NCBI GenBank assembly: GCA_035528995.1
Contig: DATKXO010000444.1
Coordinates: 1 to 8,317, forward strand
Direction: 5' to 3'
DNA: 8,317 bases
DNA from: DATKXO01 sp035528995
GTDB taxonomy: Bacteria > Planctomycetota > Phycisphaerae > UBA1845
Shown here: piece by piece, positions 1-6,501 of the stretch
How the letters are laid out: the number at the start of each line of letters is the position of its first letter
Position numbering within the stretch: position 1 is the stretch's first letter
Made by a program: the position numbers and the translations under genes
Notes under the pieces: generated by a model
What the model was told of the DNA's origin: nothing
The model's input: only the letters and a program-made list of their open reading frames with translations
Databases searched by the model: none

Positions 1-44
1 TAAGCAGCATCTCTTGACTCTTCGTTGGTGCGCGGAACCTGCGT

Positions 45-90
45 CGCGAAACACGTCCGCGGTCAACGTGTCGCGGCCACTCAGGAGTGG
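45..90 (+). promoter_or_regulatory. Two consecutive stem-loops in the aroF upstream leader
   Basis: Two inverted repeats sit back to back. The first pairs CGCG (45-48) plus ACACGT (51-56) with ACGTGT (66-71) plus CGCG (72-75), giving ten pairs with a two-base AA bulge and a nine-base loop. The second pairs CCACT (77-81) with AGTGG (86-90) around a four-base loop; CCACTG at 97-102 could compete with its 5' arm. No T-run follows, so a plain intrinsic terminator is unlikely. They may be leader RNA structure for aroF or the 3' end of an upstream transcript. No convincing sigma-70 promoter was found: TTGACT at 14-19 has no -10 partner at the right distance. Confidence 0.3.
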
Positions 91-122
91 ATGGCGCCAC
101 TGTGAAGCCGGTGAGGAAGCAC

Positions 123-155
123 ATGCCGACCCGTCAGCGCCCGGAGGTTTCGTAG
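123..155 (+). CDS. Possible 10-residue upstream peptide (uORF) before aroF
   Basis: An ATG at 123 opens a ten-codon frame, MPTRQRPEVS, ending in TAG at 153-155. A purine-rich GAGGAAG at 113-119 lies at ribosome-binding distance. The stop codon overlaps the start of the aroF ribosome binding site (AGGAAGGGGGGG, 154-165), an arrangement that would allow translational coupling. The peptide contains no Phe, Tyr or Trp, so it is not a classical aromatic-amino-acid attenuation leader. It may simply be a chance frame: it is very short, and no conservation can be judged from one sequence. Confidence 0.22.
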   Translation: MPTRQRPEVS

Positions 156-168
156 GAAGGGGGGGAAC

Positions 169-1194
169 ATGATCGTGGTCATGAGTCCACGCAGTTCCCG
201 CGAGCACGTCGATCACGTCGTGCAGCTCCTGGACGACATGGGCGTCAGGAGTTGCGTCATCGACGGCGCTTCCCGTAGCGTCATCGAGCTGCTGGAGACC
301 AACGGGCAACTCGACCGGACCCGACTGGAAAGCGCGCCCATGGTGGAGCGAGTGCTCGACCAGCCGGCTCCCATCCTGGCGATGGATCGAGCGTCCGGCA
401 ATGGCGAGGTTCAGCCGCGGGAGATCCCGCTGGGGTCGCGCGGTGTGATGGGCGGCCGGCGGTTCAGCGTGATCGCCGGTCCGTGCAGCGTCGAGAACGA
501 GGATCGGCTCATCGAGACCGCCAGGGGCGTGGCCGACGCCGGAGCCGTCGCCCTGCGCGGCGGAGTGTTCAAACCTCGCACATCGCCCTACAGCTTCCAG
601 GGCCTGGAGGAACGCGGGCTGGAAATGCTCGCCCGGGCCCGCGAGAAGACCGGACTGGCCATCGTCACCGAGGTGATGTGCTGCAAACATGTTGAGAAGG
701 TCGAGCCCTATGCCGACGTCCTGCAGGTGGGCTCGCGCAACATGCACAACACGCCGCTGCTCAAGGCCGTCGGCGAGCAGACCAAGCCGGTCCTGCTCAA
801 GCGTGGCTGGAGCGCGACGCTGGAGGAGTTCCTGCTGGCGGCCGAGTACGTCATCCACGCCGGCAATCCGAACGTGATCCTGTGCGAGCGCGGCATCCGT
901 ACGCACGAGGAGTACGTCCGGAACACGCTGGCGTTGGCGATCGTGCCGGAGGTCAAGCGGATCAGCTCGCTGCCGATCATCGTGGACCCGTCGCACGGCA
1001 CGGGTCGGACTCATCTGATCACCCCGATGAGCAGGGCCGCGATTGCGTGCGGGGCGGACGGCCTGCTGGTCGAGGTGCACACGATGCCGAGCCGGGCATG
1101 GAGCGACGGCGATCAGACGCTGGACGTCGGCCAGTTCCGCGACCTGATGCAAAACCTCAAGTCCCTGGCCCACGCCTGCGACCGTGAGCTGTAA
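169..1194 (+). CDS. aroF: 3-deoxy-7-phosphoheptulonate (DAHP) synthase, type I beta, with N-terminal ferredoxin-like regulatory domain
   Basis: Condenses phosphoenolpyruvate and erythrose 4-phosphate into DAHP, the entry step of the cytoplasmic shikimate pathway to Phe, Tyr, Trp and folate. Residues 1-70 form the small ferredoxin-like domain that mediates feedback control in the Thermotoga maritima type; the TIM barrel spans about 95-338. Diagnostic blocks are IAGPCSVE (102-109), KPRTSPYSFQG (135-145), PVLLKRG (207-213), ILCERGIRT (237-245) and DPSHGTGR (273-280). The expected metal ligands are present: Cys106, His276, Glu302 and Asp313, each four residues later than the T. maritima ligands as I remember them. 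There is no fused chorismate mutase domain. The ATG at 169 is preceded by AGGAAGGGGGGG; a second ATG at 181 is possible but would cut the first strand of the regulatory domain. At 341 residues it is full length. No aromatic pathway partner is adjacent in this window. Confidence 0.96.
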   Translation: MIVVMSPRSSREHVDHVVQLLDDMGVRSCVIDGASRSVIELLETNGQLDRTRLESAPMVERVLDQPAPILAMDRASGNGEVQPREIPLGSRGVMGGRRFSVIAGPCSVENEDRLIETARGVADAGAVALRGGVFKPRTSPYSFQGLEERGLEMLARAREKTGLAIVTEVMCCKHVEKVEPYADVLQVGSRNMHNTPLLKAVGEQTKPVLLKRGWSATLEEFLLAAEYVIHAGNPNVILCERGIRTHEEYVRNTLALAIVPEVKRISSLPIIVDPSHGTGRTHLITPMSRAAIACGADGLLVEVHTMPSRAWSDGDQTLDVGQFRDLMQNLKSLAHACDREL

Positions 1195-1723
1195 CTCGCG
1201 TCAGCCTACATACCTCGCGCCCGTTGCGTCACTAGACAGCCTGGCCGGAAGAGGTCATGCTTTCGTGAGCGATCAGGTCATCGAGGTTCGTGACGGATCC
1301 CAACATGAGGCCGGCATCCGTTGTCGGGTGCCACGCCGTTGTACGTTCCACTATGCCGTGGGTCGCAGCTTGGGGGCCGTTTCAGAGCGAGGGAGTGAGT
1401 GTGCGCGTCCGTGCGGCGGACGGCCGCCCGGCTGAAGCTGGAATCGAGCCTCCGGCCACCGTGGCGTCCCAAGCGAGGCGGCGATGGCAGGAAGGAATAA
1501 GCCTGACCCCCTGCCTCCCTGCCTCCCCGGAAACACCGATTGCAAGCCAGAAGCGCGGCATCTGACCCACCTGCCAGTCCCCTACGCCTGACCTCCCAAG
1601 CCGGTGCTCCCTGGACGTCGCGGACCCTGCGCTGAATAATGCCGCCCAACGATGAGCGGGCTCGGTGACGTTGCTGAGCCGACGCCATTGGGAAGATGTC
1701 GGTTCGAGCAAGGAGAAACGGAT
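1195..1723 (+). other. 529-base stretch without a convincing gene
   Basis: Several open frames cross this stretch on both strands, but none has a recognisable domain, a good ribosome binding site or a protein-like composition. A small perfect hairpin, CGTCCG/CGGACG (1406-1411 with 1417-1422), and a short CTGCCTCC direct repeat near 1510-1526 are present. No T-run terminator was seen after aroF. The last dozen bases hold the ribosome binding site of the lysine-rich microprotein gene. Confidence 0.6.
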
Positions 1724-1831
1724 ATGGGTGATAAGGGCAAAAGAGATAAAGGCAAAAAGGAAGAGCAGAAAAAGGCCAAGCTTAGTCCGAAGGACAAAAG
1801 AAAAAAGAAAAAAGACAAGAAGAACCAATAA
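1724..1831 (+). CDS. 35-residue lysine-rich microprotein
   Basis: ATG 1724 to TAA 1829-1831 encodes a 35-residue peptide beginning MGDKGKRDKGKKEEQKK and ending KKDKKNQ. It has 16 Lys, 2 Arg and 6 acidic residues, with Leu20 the only large aliphatic residue after Met1, so it should be disordered and strongly cationic (net about +12). A good ribosome binding site, AAGGAG (1710-1715), lies eight bases before the ATG. The gene is an A-rich island in GC-rich DNA, using AAA and AAG freely. From memory, short lysine-rich hypothetical proteins starting MGDKGKKDK occur in many unrelated bacteria, and this one fits that pattern; I know of no established function. Nucleic-acid or ribosome association is only an inference from charge. 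It stands alone, with about 530 bases upstream and 415 downstream free of clear genes. Confidence 0.75.
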   Translation: MGDKGKRDKGKKEEQKKAKLSPKDKRKKKKDKKNQ

Positions 1832-2246
1832 ATACCCAGTGCTGTCCGGTGACCTTTACGTCCTGTCAGCGGGTTGCTGGTGTTCGACGACGAGTTGGCG
1901 GAGCGACTGGCAGCCGCCGGGGGGGCGTGGTCGTCCCAGGATTCCCCTGAGCGCAGGAGGATCAGCCAGCGCCTGGACTATCTCGATCCACTCCGGAAGG
2001 TGTGAGGAGGGAGATGCTTCCTCCGGCGACGAACCTGCGTGGGCCACGTCGCGGCGTGCCATCTCTGGCAGGCCGTTGCTGACAACAACCGTCCGTCTCC
2101 TTCGGTCGAGCGGGGTCTTCCGGGTTCAATGGCCGGCGCATGATACCGTCGAACGTGGCCCGTCCGGTCTTGTATCCGCAGGTGGTCTTGTGCGGAGACC
2201 CAACCACGGAGGCCTTCGATACCGTCATTGTGCCGAGCACCGAGCA
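1832..2246 (+). other. 415-base gap between the microprotein and the flavoprotein gene
   Basis: No recognisable gene. It contains the weak 43-codon plus-strand frame listed separately, and an inverted repeat TCCGCA (2175-2180) / TGCGGA (2191-2196) with a ten-base loop about 50 bases beyond the stop of the minus-strand flavoprotein gene. The inverted repeat lacks a T-run on that strand, so it is at best a weak 3'-end structure. Two overlapping frames near 2140-2240 on opposite strands both look superficially protein-like but contradict each other. Confidence 0.5.
1874..2005 (+). CDS. Possible 43-codon ORF or gene remnant, function unknown
   Basis: From TTG 1874 (or GTG 1880) to TGA 2003-2005, the frame reads DDELAERLAAAGG early on and SQRLDYLDPLRKV at its end. 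The third codon positions are mostly G or C and the composition is protein-like: an amphipathic, charged helix-type sequence with no low complexity. Against it, there is no ATG, no clear ribosome binding site, and an in-frame TGA just upstream at 1850-1852. It could be a small protein using a rare start, or the 3' remnant of a decayed gene. I do not recognise a family. Confidence 0.22.
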   Translation: MLVFDDELAERLAAAGGAWSSQDSPERRRISQRLDYLDPLRKV

Positions 2247-3500
2247 TCACCCCGCGGAGGGCCCGTCGGGCTTGACGGCCCGGGCCAGCGCTGTGGCCAC
2301 GACCCAGGCGCTGGCCCAAGCCCACTGGAAGTTGAACCCTCCGATCCGCCCGTCGACATCGAGGATCTCACCGGCAAAGTAAAGACCGGGGCATTTCCGT
2401 GAGCCGAGACTGCGGGGATTGACCTCGGCCAAGGGAACGCCGCCCGCCGTTACTTCGGCATGCGAGTAGCCCCGGCTGTCCCGCACGGGCAGGGGCCAGC
2501 GGACCAGCGCCTGTACCACCTTGCGCCGGGACTCTTTCGGCAAGTGAGCCATAGGCGTCGTTCCGGGGACTCCCAACGCCTCCAGGATGGAGTCCGCGAC
2601 ACGCGCGGGGAGCAAGCGCGCGAGGGCGTTGTGGAGCTGGACTCGGGGCTGGGCCGAAGCAAGGGCCCGCAGTCGGGCTTCCACGCCGGCGGCGTCTTCA
2701 CCGGGCAGGAGGTTTGCGAACATCGCGACCTCGCGTCGCTCGAGGCGCGCTCGATGCCAGTGTCGTGACACGTCCAGCACGGCCGGCCCGCTTACACCGA
2801 AGTGCGTCCACAGCAGCACTCCGGCGGCGCGAACGGGTTTGCAGCCGGCGGCATGCACCGTCAGGCCGACGTGGTGTGAGATCCCCGACAGCGGCACATG
2901 AAAATCACCGTCGAGAACCAACGGCACGAGGGCGGGCGTCGGTGGAACCAGTGCGTGACCAAGCTCTTCGGCCAGTCGGTAGCCGGAGCCGTCGCTGCCC
3001 GTCTTGGGGAACGATTGCCCTCCTGTGGCCAGCACGACATGGCCTGCGGACAACGTGGTGGCGCTAGTGGCGATATGGAACCCGCTGGCACCAGGCCGCA
3101 TGTTGGTGACGCGGTGTCCGGGGAGAATGCGCACCCCGAGGCGGGCAGCTTCGTCCACCATGGTCTGGAGCACGGTGAGGGACCGATTCGTCTTGGGAAA
3201 CAGCTTGCCGTTGTCCTGCTCGGACAGATCGACTCCGATCTCGCGGAAGAACGCGACCGTGCGGGCGACCGGGAAGGCGGCCAGGACCCGCTTGATCACG
3301 TTCGGGTTTCCGCCGCAGAAATCGGCAGGCGTCACTACGCGGTTTGTGACGTTGCACCGACCACCGCCCGACATGAGGATCTTGGCCCCGAGCTTGTCGG
3401 CCCCGTCAAGCACGACAACGGACCGGACCGGCATCAGCCTGGCAGCAAAGATCGCCGATGCCAGCCCGGCCGCCCCGCCCCCTACAATCGCAATGTCCAC
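2247..3500 (-). CDS. NAD(P)/FAD-dependent oxidoreductase, HI0933/YhiN (BaiN-like) family
   Basis: A cytoplasmic flavoprotein of the HI0933-like family. Substrates are unknown for most members; some related clostridial proteins act in bile-acid dehydroxylation. The Rossmann FAD-binding motif GGGAAG is at residues 7-12, followed by the family signatures KILMSGGGRCNVTN (40-53), ATGGQSFPKTGSDGSGY (158-174), LLWTHFGVSGPAVL (229-242) and, at the C-terminus, GLYFAGEILDVDGRIGGFN (372-390) with QWAWASAW (392-399). At 417 residues it is full length. The start is GTG 3500, which places the nucleotide-binding strand at the very N-terminus as usual for the family; no strong ribosome binding site precedes it. 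It is transcribed alone on the minus strand, and its neighbours give no clue to substrate. Family assignment is firm; the specific reaction is not known. Confidence 0.93.
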   Translation of the reverse strand: MDIAIVGGGAAGLASAIFAARLMPVRSVVVLDGADKLGAKILMSGGGRCNVTNRVVTPADFCGGNPNVIKRVLAAFPVARTVAFFREIGVDLSEQDNGKLFPKTNRSLTVLQTMVDEAARLGVRILPGHRVTNMRPGASGFHIATSATTLSAGHVVLATGGQSFPKTGSDGSGYRLAEELGHALVPPTPALVPLVLDGDFHVPLSGISHHVGLTVHAAGCKPVRAAGVLLWTHFGVSGPAVLDVSRHWHRARLERREVAMFANLLPGEDAAGVEARLRALASAQPRVQLHNALARLLPARVADSILEALGVPGTTPMAHLPKESRRKVVQALVRWPLPVRDSRGYSHAEVTAGGVPLAEVNPRSLGSRKCPGLYFAGEILDVDGRIGGFNFQWAWASAWVVATALARAVKPDGPSAG

Positions 3501-4029
3501 AGCGTCCGTATCTGCACCTTTGCATGAAACGTGGTCGAACCGGCTTCCAAGGTCGCATCCGTCCGGGAGGTCTGTACACGTCCGGGCGTGTACGACTTCC
3601 CGCTGCCCGGATTCTTACGCCGACTATACCGTACACGGCCTGCTGCCGGCGACAATACCTGCGGGGAAGGGGTCAGGAGAGCATCCGCTGGTGCGGGTGA
3701 CTCCGGAAGGGGAGGTCAGCACGATCACGATCAGCCCACCAGTGGAAGCCTTGGGCAACGCGACGCAGGACGCGTCAACCGGCGACTTCATCGTAGCGAG
3801 CATGGACTGGATCAGGGGGTACGGCCAGTTGCTGCGTATAGACGGGTCGTTGCGAGAATGAGAAACCAGCGATCGGAAGGAGAAAGGGACGTGGTTCGGT
3901 TCGGGTGGTGGGGTCTAGCCGATGAGGGGGCGCGAGGGTATGCTGGGTGGGGCCGGTTGACTGCGGGCCGGCCAGTGTCGCGGTGCGGCATTTCGAACTT
4001 CGCGGCGGGTCTTGGCCGATAAGTAGGGC
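3501..4029 (+). other. 529-base gap between the flavoprotein and usp genes
   Basis: This divergent intergenic region must hold the promoters of the minus-strand flavoprotein gene and the plus-strand usp gene, but I could not identify either with confidence. TTGACT at 3957-3962 has no -10 partner. Positions 3616-3861 carry a protein-like fragment listed separately. The remainder (3862-4029) is G-rich and shows no gene. Confidence 0.5.
3616..3861 (+). pseudogene. Stranded fragment resembling a beta-propeller (NHL/SMP-30-like) blade region
   Basis: The frame ending in TGA at 3859-3861 reads like secreted beta-propeller sequence over about 80 codons. It has a LVRVTPEGEVSTIT segment, then DASTGDFIVAS, then GQLLRIDGS, the alternation of 'x-L-x-R-I-D-G' strands and 'D-x-x-G-D-x-x-V-A' turns typical of NHL or SMP-30-type blades. 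There is no ATG or ribosome binding site in front of the segment, and the stop comes immediately after the RIDGS strand, where the next strand of a blade would be expected. Upstream in the same frame the sequence stops looking like protein. I infer a decayed or transposed gene piece. The resemblance is by eye only, and a chance frame remains possible. Confidence 0.38.
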
Positions 4030-5019
4030 ATGGAACGATTCCAGCGCATCTTAGTCTGTATCGATGAGCCCGAGCGCGACGCCCGCATGCTGCCGTACGT
4101 TCGGGCCGTCGCCCGGCTGGCGGAGGCCGGCGAGATTCATTTGCTGCACGTGGCGGCCACACCCGTCGCGGCCGCACCTGTGGTGGACGCACCTGCGGTG
4201 GGCGCACCTGCGGTGGGCACCCCCGACCAGGCGGCCGCGGCAACGTCGGACGAGTCGGCGGGCGCGGTGCCGGTGACGGCCGAGGCGTTGCGCCGGATCG
4301 CCGGGGAGCAGCTCAAGGACCTGCCTCCGCACAAATGCGTGTGCGAGGTGGTGCCCGGAGCGCCTTTGCTGGAGATTCTGCGCTACGCCCACGACAAGGA
4401 CGTCGATCTGATCGTGATCGAGCGTCACCACGGGCAGGTGAGCGAGACGGACGACACGGCCCTGCTGGCCCGACGCGTTACGCGTAAGGCGACGTGCTCG
4501 GTGCTGGTGCTGCCGGACACATACCGGCTGAAGGCCGACGCCATTCTGGTGCCGGTTCGCGATTCGGAGTGCTCGGCGGGCGCCCTGGACGTGGCGTGCG
4601 GCATCGCGGCCGCGGCCGAGGCGACGGTCATCGCGTTCAACGTCTATCAGGTCCACCCGGGGTATTCGCGGGTGGGCAAGACGCTGGAGGAGCATCAGGC
4701 GCTGCTGGAGGCGGCGGCCGAGCAGGAGAACGCGAGCCTGCTGAAACGGCTGGACCGCCCGCTGGACGCGGTTCAGTCGCGGTACGCCCCGGACCTGCAC
4801 GACAAGCCGGTGCCGATCATCCTGGAGGCGATCGACCGGCTGGCGGCGGACGTGGTGGTCATCGGTGCTCGGGGGCGGACCGGTGCGGCCGGCGTGCTGC
4901 TGGGCAATATCACCGAGCAACTCATTCAGCAGAGCCCGGTGCCCGTCCTGGCGGTCAAGAAGAAGGGGGAGTGTATCGGGGTCCTTCGGGCGCTGCTTAC
5001 GATTACCAGCGAAGGGTAG
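4030..5019 (+). CDS. Tandem universal stress protein (two UspA domains)
   Basis: A cytoplasmic stress protein with two UspA-type alpha/beta domains in one chain, residues about 5-163 and 167-310; such tandem proteins form a pseudo-dimer and often bind ATP. Domain 1 starts RILVCIDEPERD and domain 2 starts AILVPVRDSE, the matching first strands. Domain 2 keeps the nucleotide motif G-2x-G-9x-G (Gly279, Gly282, Gly292) in GARGRTG...LLGNIT, with Asn293 at the usual Ser/Thr position. Domain 1 has lost the motif in the equivalent region (131-162, ERHHGQ...), suggesting only domain 2 binds nucleotide. Residues 45-80 form an Ala/Pro/Val-rich low-complexity insert containing a five-residue tandem repeat. 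The last codons and the stop fall in a tandem DNA repeat. The start ATG 4030 has only a weak AGGG nearby, but the first strand begins right after it. It converges with the ketosynthase genes and is not in their operon. Confidence 0.9.
   Translation: MERFQRILVCIDEPERDARMLPYVRAVARLAEAGEIHLLHVAATPVAAAPVVDAPAVGAPAVGTPDQAAAATSDESAGAVPVTAEALRRIAGEQLKDLPPHKCVCEVVPGAPLLEILRYAHDKDVDLIVIERHHGQVSETDDTALLARRVTRKATCSVLVLPDTYRLKADAILVPVRDSECSAGALDVACGIAAAAEATVIAFNVYQVHPGYSRVGKTLEEHQALLEAAAEQENASLLKRLDRPLDAVQSRYAPDLHDKPVPIILEAIDRLAADVVVIGARGRTGAAGVLLGNITEQLIQQSPVPVLAVKKKGECIGVLRALLTITSEG
4174..4218 (+). repeat. Three tandem 15-base units inside usp
   Basis: The unit GCACCTGYGGTGGRC occurs three times in a row and encodes A-P-V/A-V-D/G pentapeptides at residues 49-63. 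Units two and three are identical; unit one differs at two bases. The number divides by three, so copy-number change would lengthen or shorten the linker without breaking the frame. Confidence 0.85.
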
Positions 5020-5117
5020 CGTCAGTGGTGGGTTTCGCTTCGCTTCACCCACCCTACATCTTACCGGCGAAGGATAGGCAGGGGGTGGGTTGCGCTTTGC
5101 TTCACCCACCCTACATC
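5003..5117 (+). repeat. Abutting ~58-base tandem duplication with GGTGGGT/ACCCACC stem-loops, between converging genes
   Basis: Unit 1 (5003-5060) and unit 2 (5061-5117) lie head to tail with no gap and differ by a few substitutions and a one-base length change. The core is nearly identical: 5027-5061 and 5084-5118 match at 33 of 35 positions. Each core contains GGTGGGT paired with ACCCACC around a 13-base loop, so transcripts from either strand can fold. Unit 1 begins inside usp and supplies its last codons, ACC-AGC-GAA-GGG-TAG; unit 2 retains the matching ACC-GGC-GAA-GGA-TAG. From memory, elements of the form GTAGGGTGGGT...ACCCACC are widespread REP-like repeats in many genomes. They sit where two convergent transcripts meet, so a role in transcription ending or 3' protection is possible, but no T-run follows either hairpin. 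Confidence 0.85.
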
Positions 5118-5137
5118 TCTGGTTGGCAAGCCCGCGG

Positions 5138-6409
5138 TCAGACTTTGGCGAAGATTGAGGCGGCGTCGTGGCCGGTGAAGCCGTTTGACAGTTTGAGAAT
5201 GGTCCCGATCGGCTGGTCCAGGCGTTTGGTGACCAGGGGGACGGCCAGTTGGACGTGTTCGGCGCGGCTGTTCAGTGTCGCAGGGATGCTGTCGTGCTTC
5301 ATGGCCAGCAGTGCGCAGAGGGTTTCGATGAGTCCGCTGGCGGCGAGCATGTGGCCGACGTAGGGCTTGAACACGGTGGCCACGGCCTTGGGGGCGCCCT
5401 TGTCCAGGGCCTGGGCCAGGCAGGAGGCCTCGTACCCGTCGCCGAGCAGGGTGCTGGCGCCGTGCGGCACGATGAGGTCCAGGTCGCTCGCGGACAGGCC
5501 GGTGACACTCAAGGCCTGAACGATCACGTCGCGGAGGCGGGCCGACCGAACGTCAGGCACGGCCTGTTTCCAACCCTGATGGGCGAACCCCCCACCTAGA
5601 TAGGCGGCGTACGGCGTGGCGCCGCGCTTAGCCGCATGTGCGGCCGACTCCATGACGAGCGCGGCCGCTCCTTCGCCGACGTAGAAGCCGGAGGACTCGG
5701 CGTCGAAGGGGCGCATGTATTGGTCGTCGGCGTAGAGGTCGAGGCGGCGGAACCACTCGAGGCGGACGGCGGTGTCGAAGGCCTCGCCGCCGACGACGAC
5801 CATGACGTCGGTCTGGCCGGAGTGGATGCGCTGGGCGGCCACGTCAATGGCGAAGGCCCCGGATGCGCAGGCGTTGTGCACGCTGGTGGAGAAGCCGTGC
5901 AGGGCGAGGGCCTTGCCGGCGAGGTGCACGTAGACGAAGGGCTGAATGTTGTAGAAGCAGGGAGCGAGGAACTCGTAGGTGGCGGGCGGCCCGTTGCCCG
6001 GGGGCGTCGGGGCGGTGATGAGCTCGAAGAGGCGGCTGACGGTTCGCTCGACGCCGGGCGCCTCGAAGGCCTGGACCATGCCGATGTTGTTGCGGCGGCG
6101 GTCGTACTCGAGGCCGGCGTCGGCCAGGGCGCGTTCCATGGCCAGGAGGCTGTAGCCCAGGTCGCGATACAAGCCGCATCCCTGACCGGCCAGGAAATCC
6201 ATGTGCCTTCCCAGGCCGGGCACGTCGGGCGTGGACGGCATGGAGGCCAGCGGCAGCTCGACCGAGTGGCCCACGTCCACCGGCAGCGACTGCCGGTGCA
6301 CGTTGGCCCGGCCGGCGGCCAGGGAATCCCAGAGCGCGTCGCAGCCCACGCCGATCGACGTCACCGGGCCCAGGCCGGTGATGACTACGTCTGCGTCCCT
6401 AGCGCCCAT
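5138..6409 (-). CDS. Beta-ketoacyl-ACP synthase, divergent FabF-like (second ketosynthase of the cassette)
   Basis: Predicted to catalyse decarboxylative Claisen condensation of an acyl chain with malonyl-ACP. A thiolase fold spans the whole 423 residues. The nucleophile is Cys181 in HNACASGAF, the two active-site histidines are His316 (PHGAST) and His353 (KPYVGH), and the conserved lysine is Lys348, so it should be an active condensing enzyme and not a Gln-type chain-length factor. It departs from standard FabF in HGAST for HGTST and in GFTGHD for the glycine-rich gating loop GFGGTN at the C-terminus. An extra segment about 130-155 with PTPPGNGPP is also unusual. The ATG at 6409 is chosen because GGAG sits six bases upstream; an in-frame ATG at 6421 would add four residues (MENA) but lacks a ribosome binding site. 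It follows the first ketosynthase gene by 92 bases on the same strand and is the last gene of the cassette. Confidence 0.9.
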   Translation of the reverse strand: MGARDADVVITGLGPVTSIGVGCDALWDSLAAGRANVHRQSLPVDVGHSVELPLASMPSTPDVPGLGRHMDFLAGQGCGLYRDLGYSLLAMERALADAGLEYDRRRNNIGMVQAFEAPGVERTVSRLFELITAPTPPGNGPPATYEFLAPCFYNIQPFVYVHLAGKALALHGFSTSVHNACASGAFAIDVAAQRIHSGQTDVMVVVGGEAFDTAVRLEWFRRLDLYADDQYMRPFDAESSGFYVGEGAAALVMESAAHAAKRGATPYAAYLGGGFAHQGWKQAVPDVRSARLRDVIVQALSVTGLSASDLDLIVPHGASTLLGDGYEASCLAQALDKGAPKAVATVFKPYVGHMLAASGLIETLCALLAMKHDSIPATLNSRAEHVQLAVPLVTKRLDQPIGTILKLSNGFTGHDAASIFAKV

Positions 6410-6501
6410 TGCGTTCTCCATCAGGTTCGAACGTACCTACGTGCGATCCTTGCTCGTCGGCTCGGTCACACGTTTGTCATGCTGCGAAGCTCGCGCCTCG
6501 G

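Noticed and set aside
123..155. Aromatic-amino-acid attenuator leader peptide
   Set aside because: The ten codons contain no Phe, Tyr or Trp, and no terminator with a T-run lies before aroF.
1290..1565. A 91-codon plus-strand frame in the gap after aroF
   Set aside because: No ribosome binding site or recognisable domain, a mix of low-complexity segments, and contradicted by minus-strand frames of equal quality.
1962..2240. Minus-strand frame just downstream of the flavoprotein gene, and the opposing plus-strand frame 2140-2382
   Set aside because: Both look mildly protein-like but overlap on opposite strands, have no ribosome binding site and no domain. The plus-strand one also runs into the flavoprotein gene.
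3957..3985. TTGACT as a -35 box for usp (and TTGACT at 14-19 for aroF)
   Set aside because: Neither has a TATAAT-like hexamer 16-18 bases downstream.
4051..5109. A 352-codon open frame on the minus strand opposite usp
   Set aside because: Its translation is rich in Arg, His and Gln without any domain, as expected for the antisense of a GC-rich gene. The plus-strand UspA protein explains the region.
5027..5110. CRISPR-like repeat-spacer pair
   Set aside because: Only two copies exist, and the intervening sequence is itself part of the duplicated unit, so this is a tandem duplication of a REP-like element.
4494..5363. A 289-codon plus-strand frame overlapping usp and the repeat
   Set aside because: It is out of frame with the clear UspA domains, and its composition is glycine/arginine-rich noise. 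The repeat is merely read through.
5138..6409. Chain-length factor (KS-beta) partner
   Set aside because: The active-site Cys181 is present, where chain-length factors usually have Gln, and both histidines are kept.
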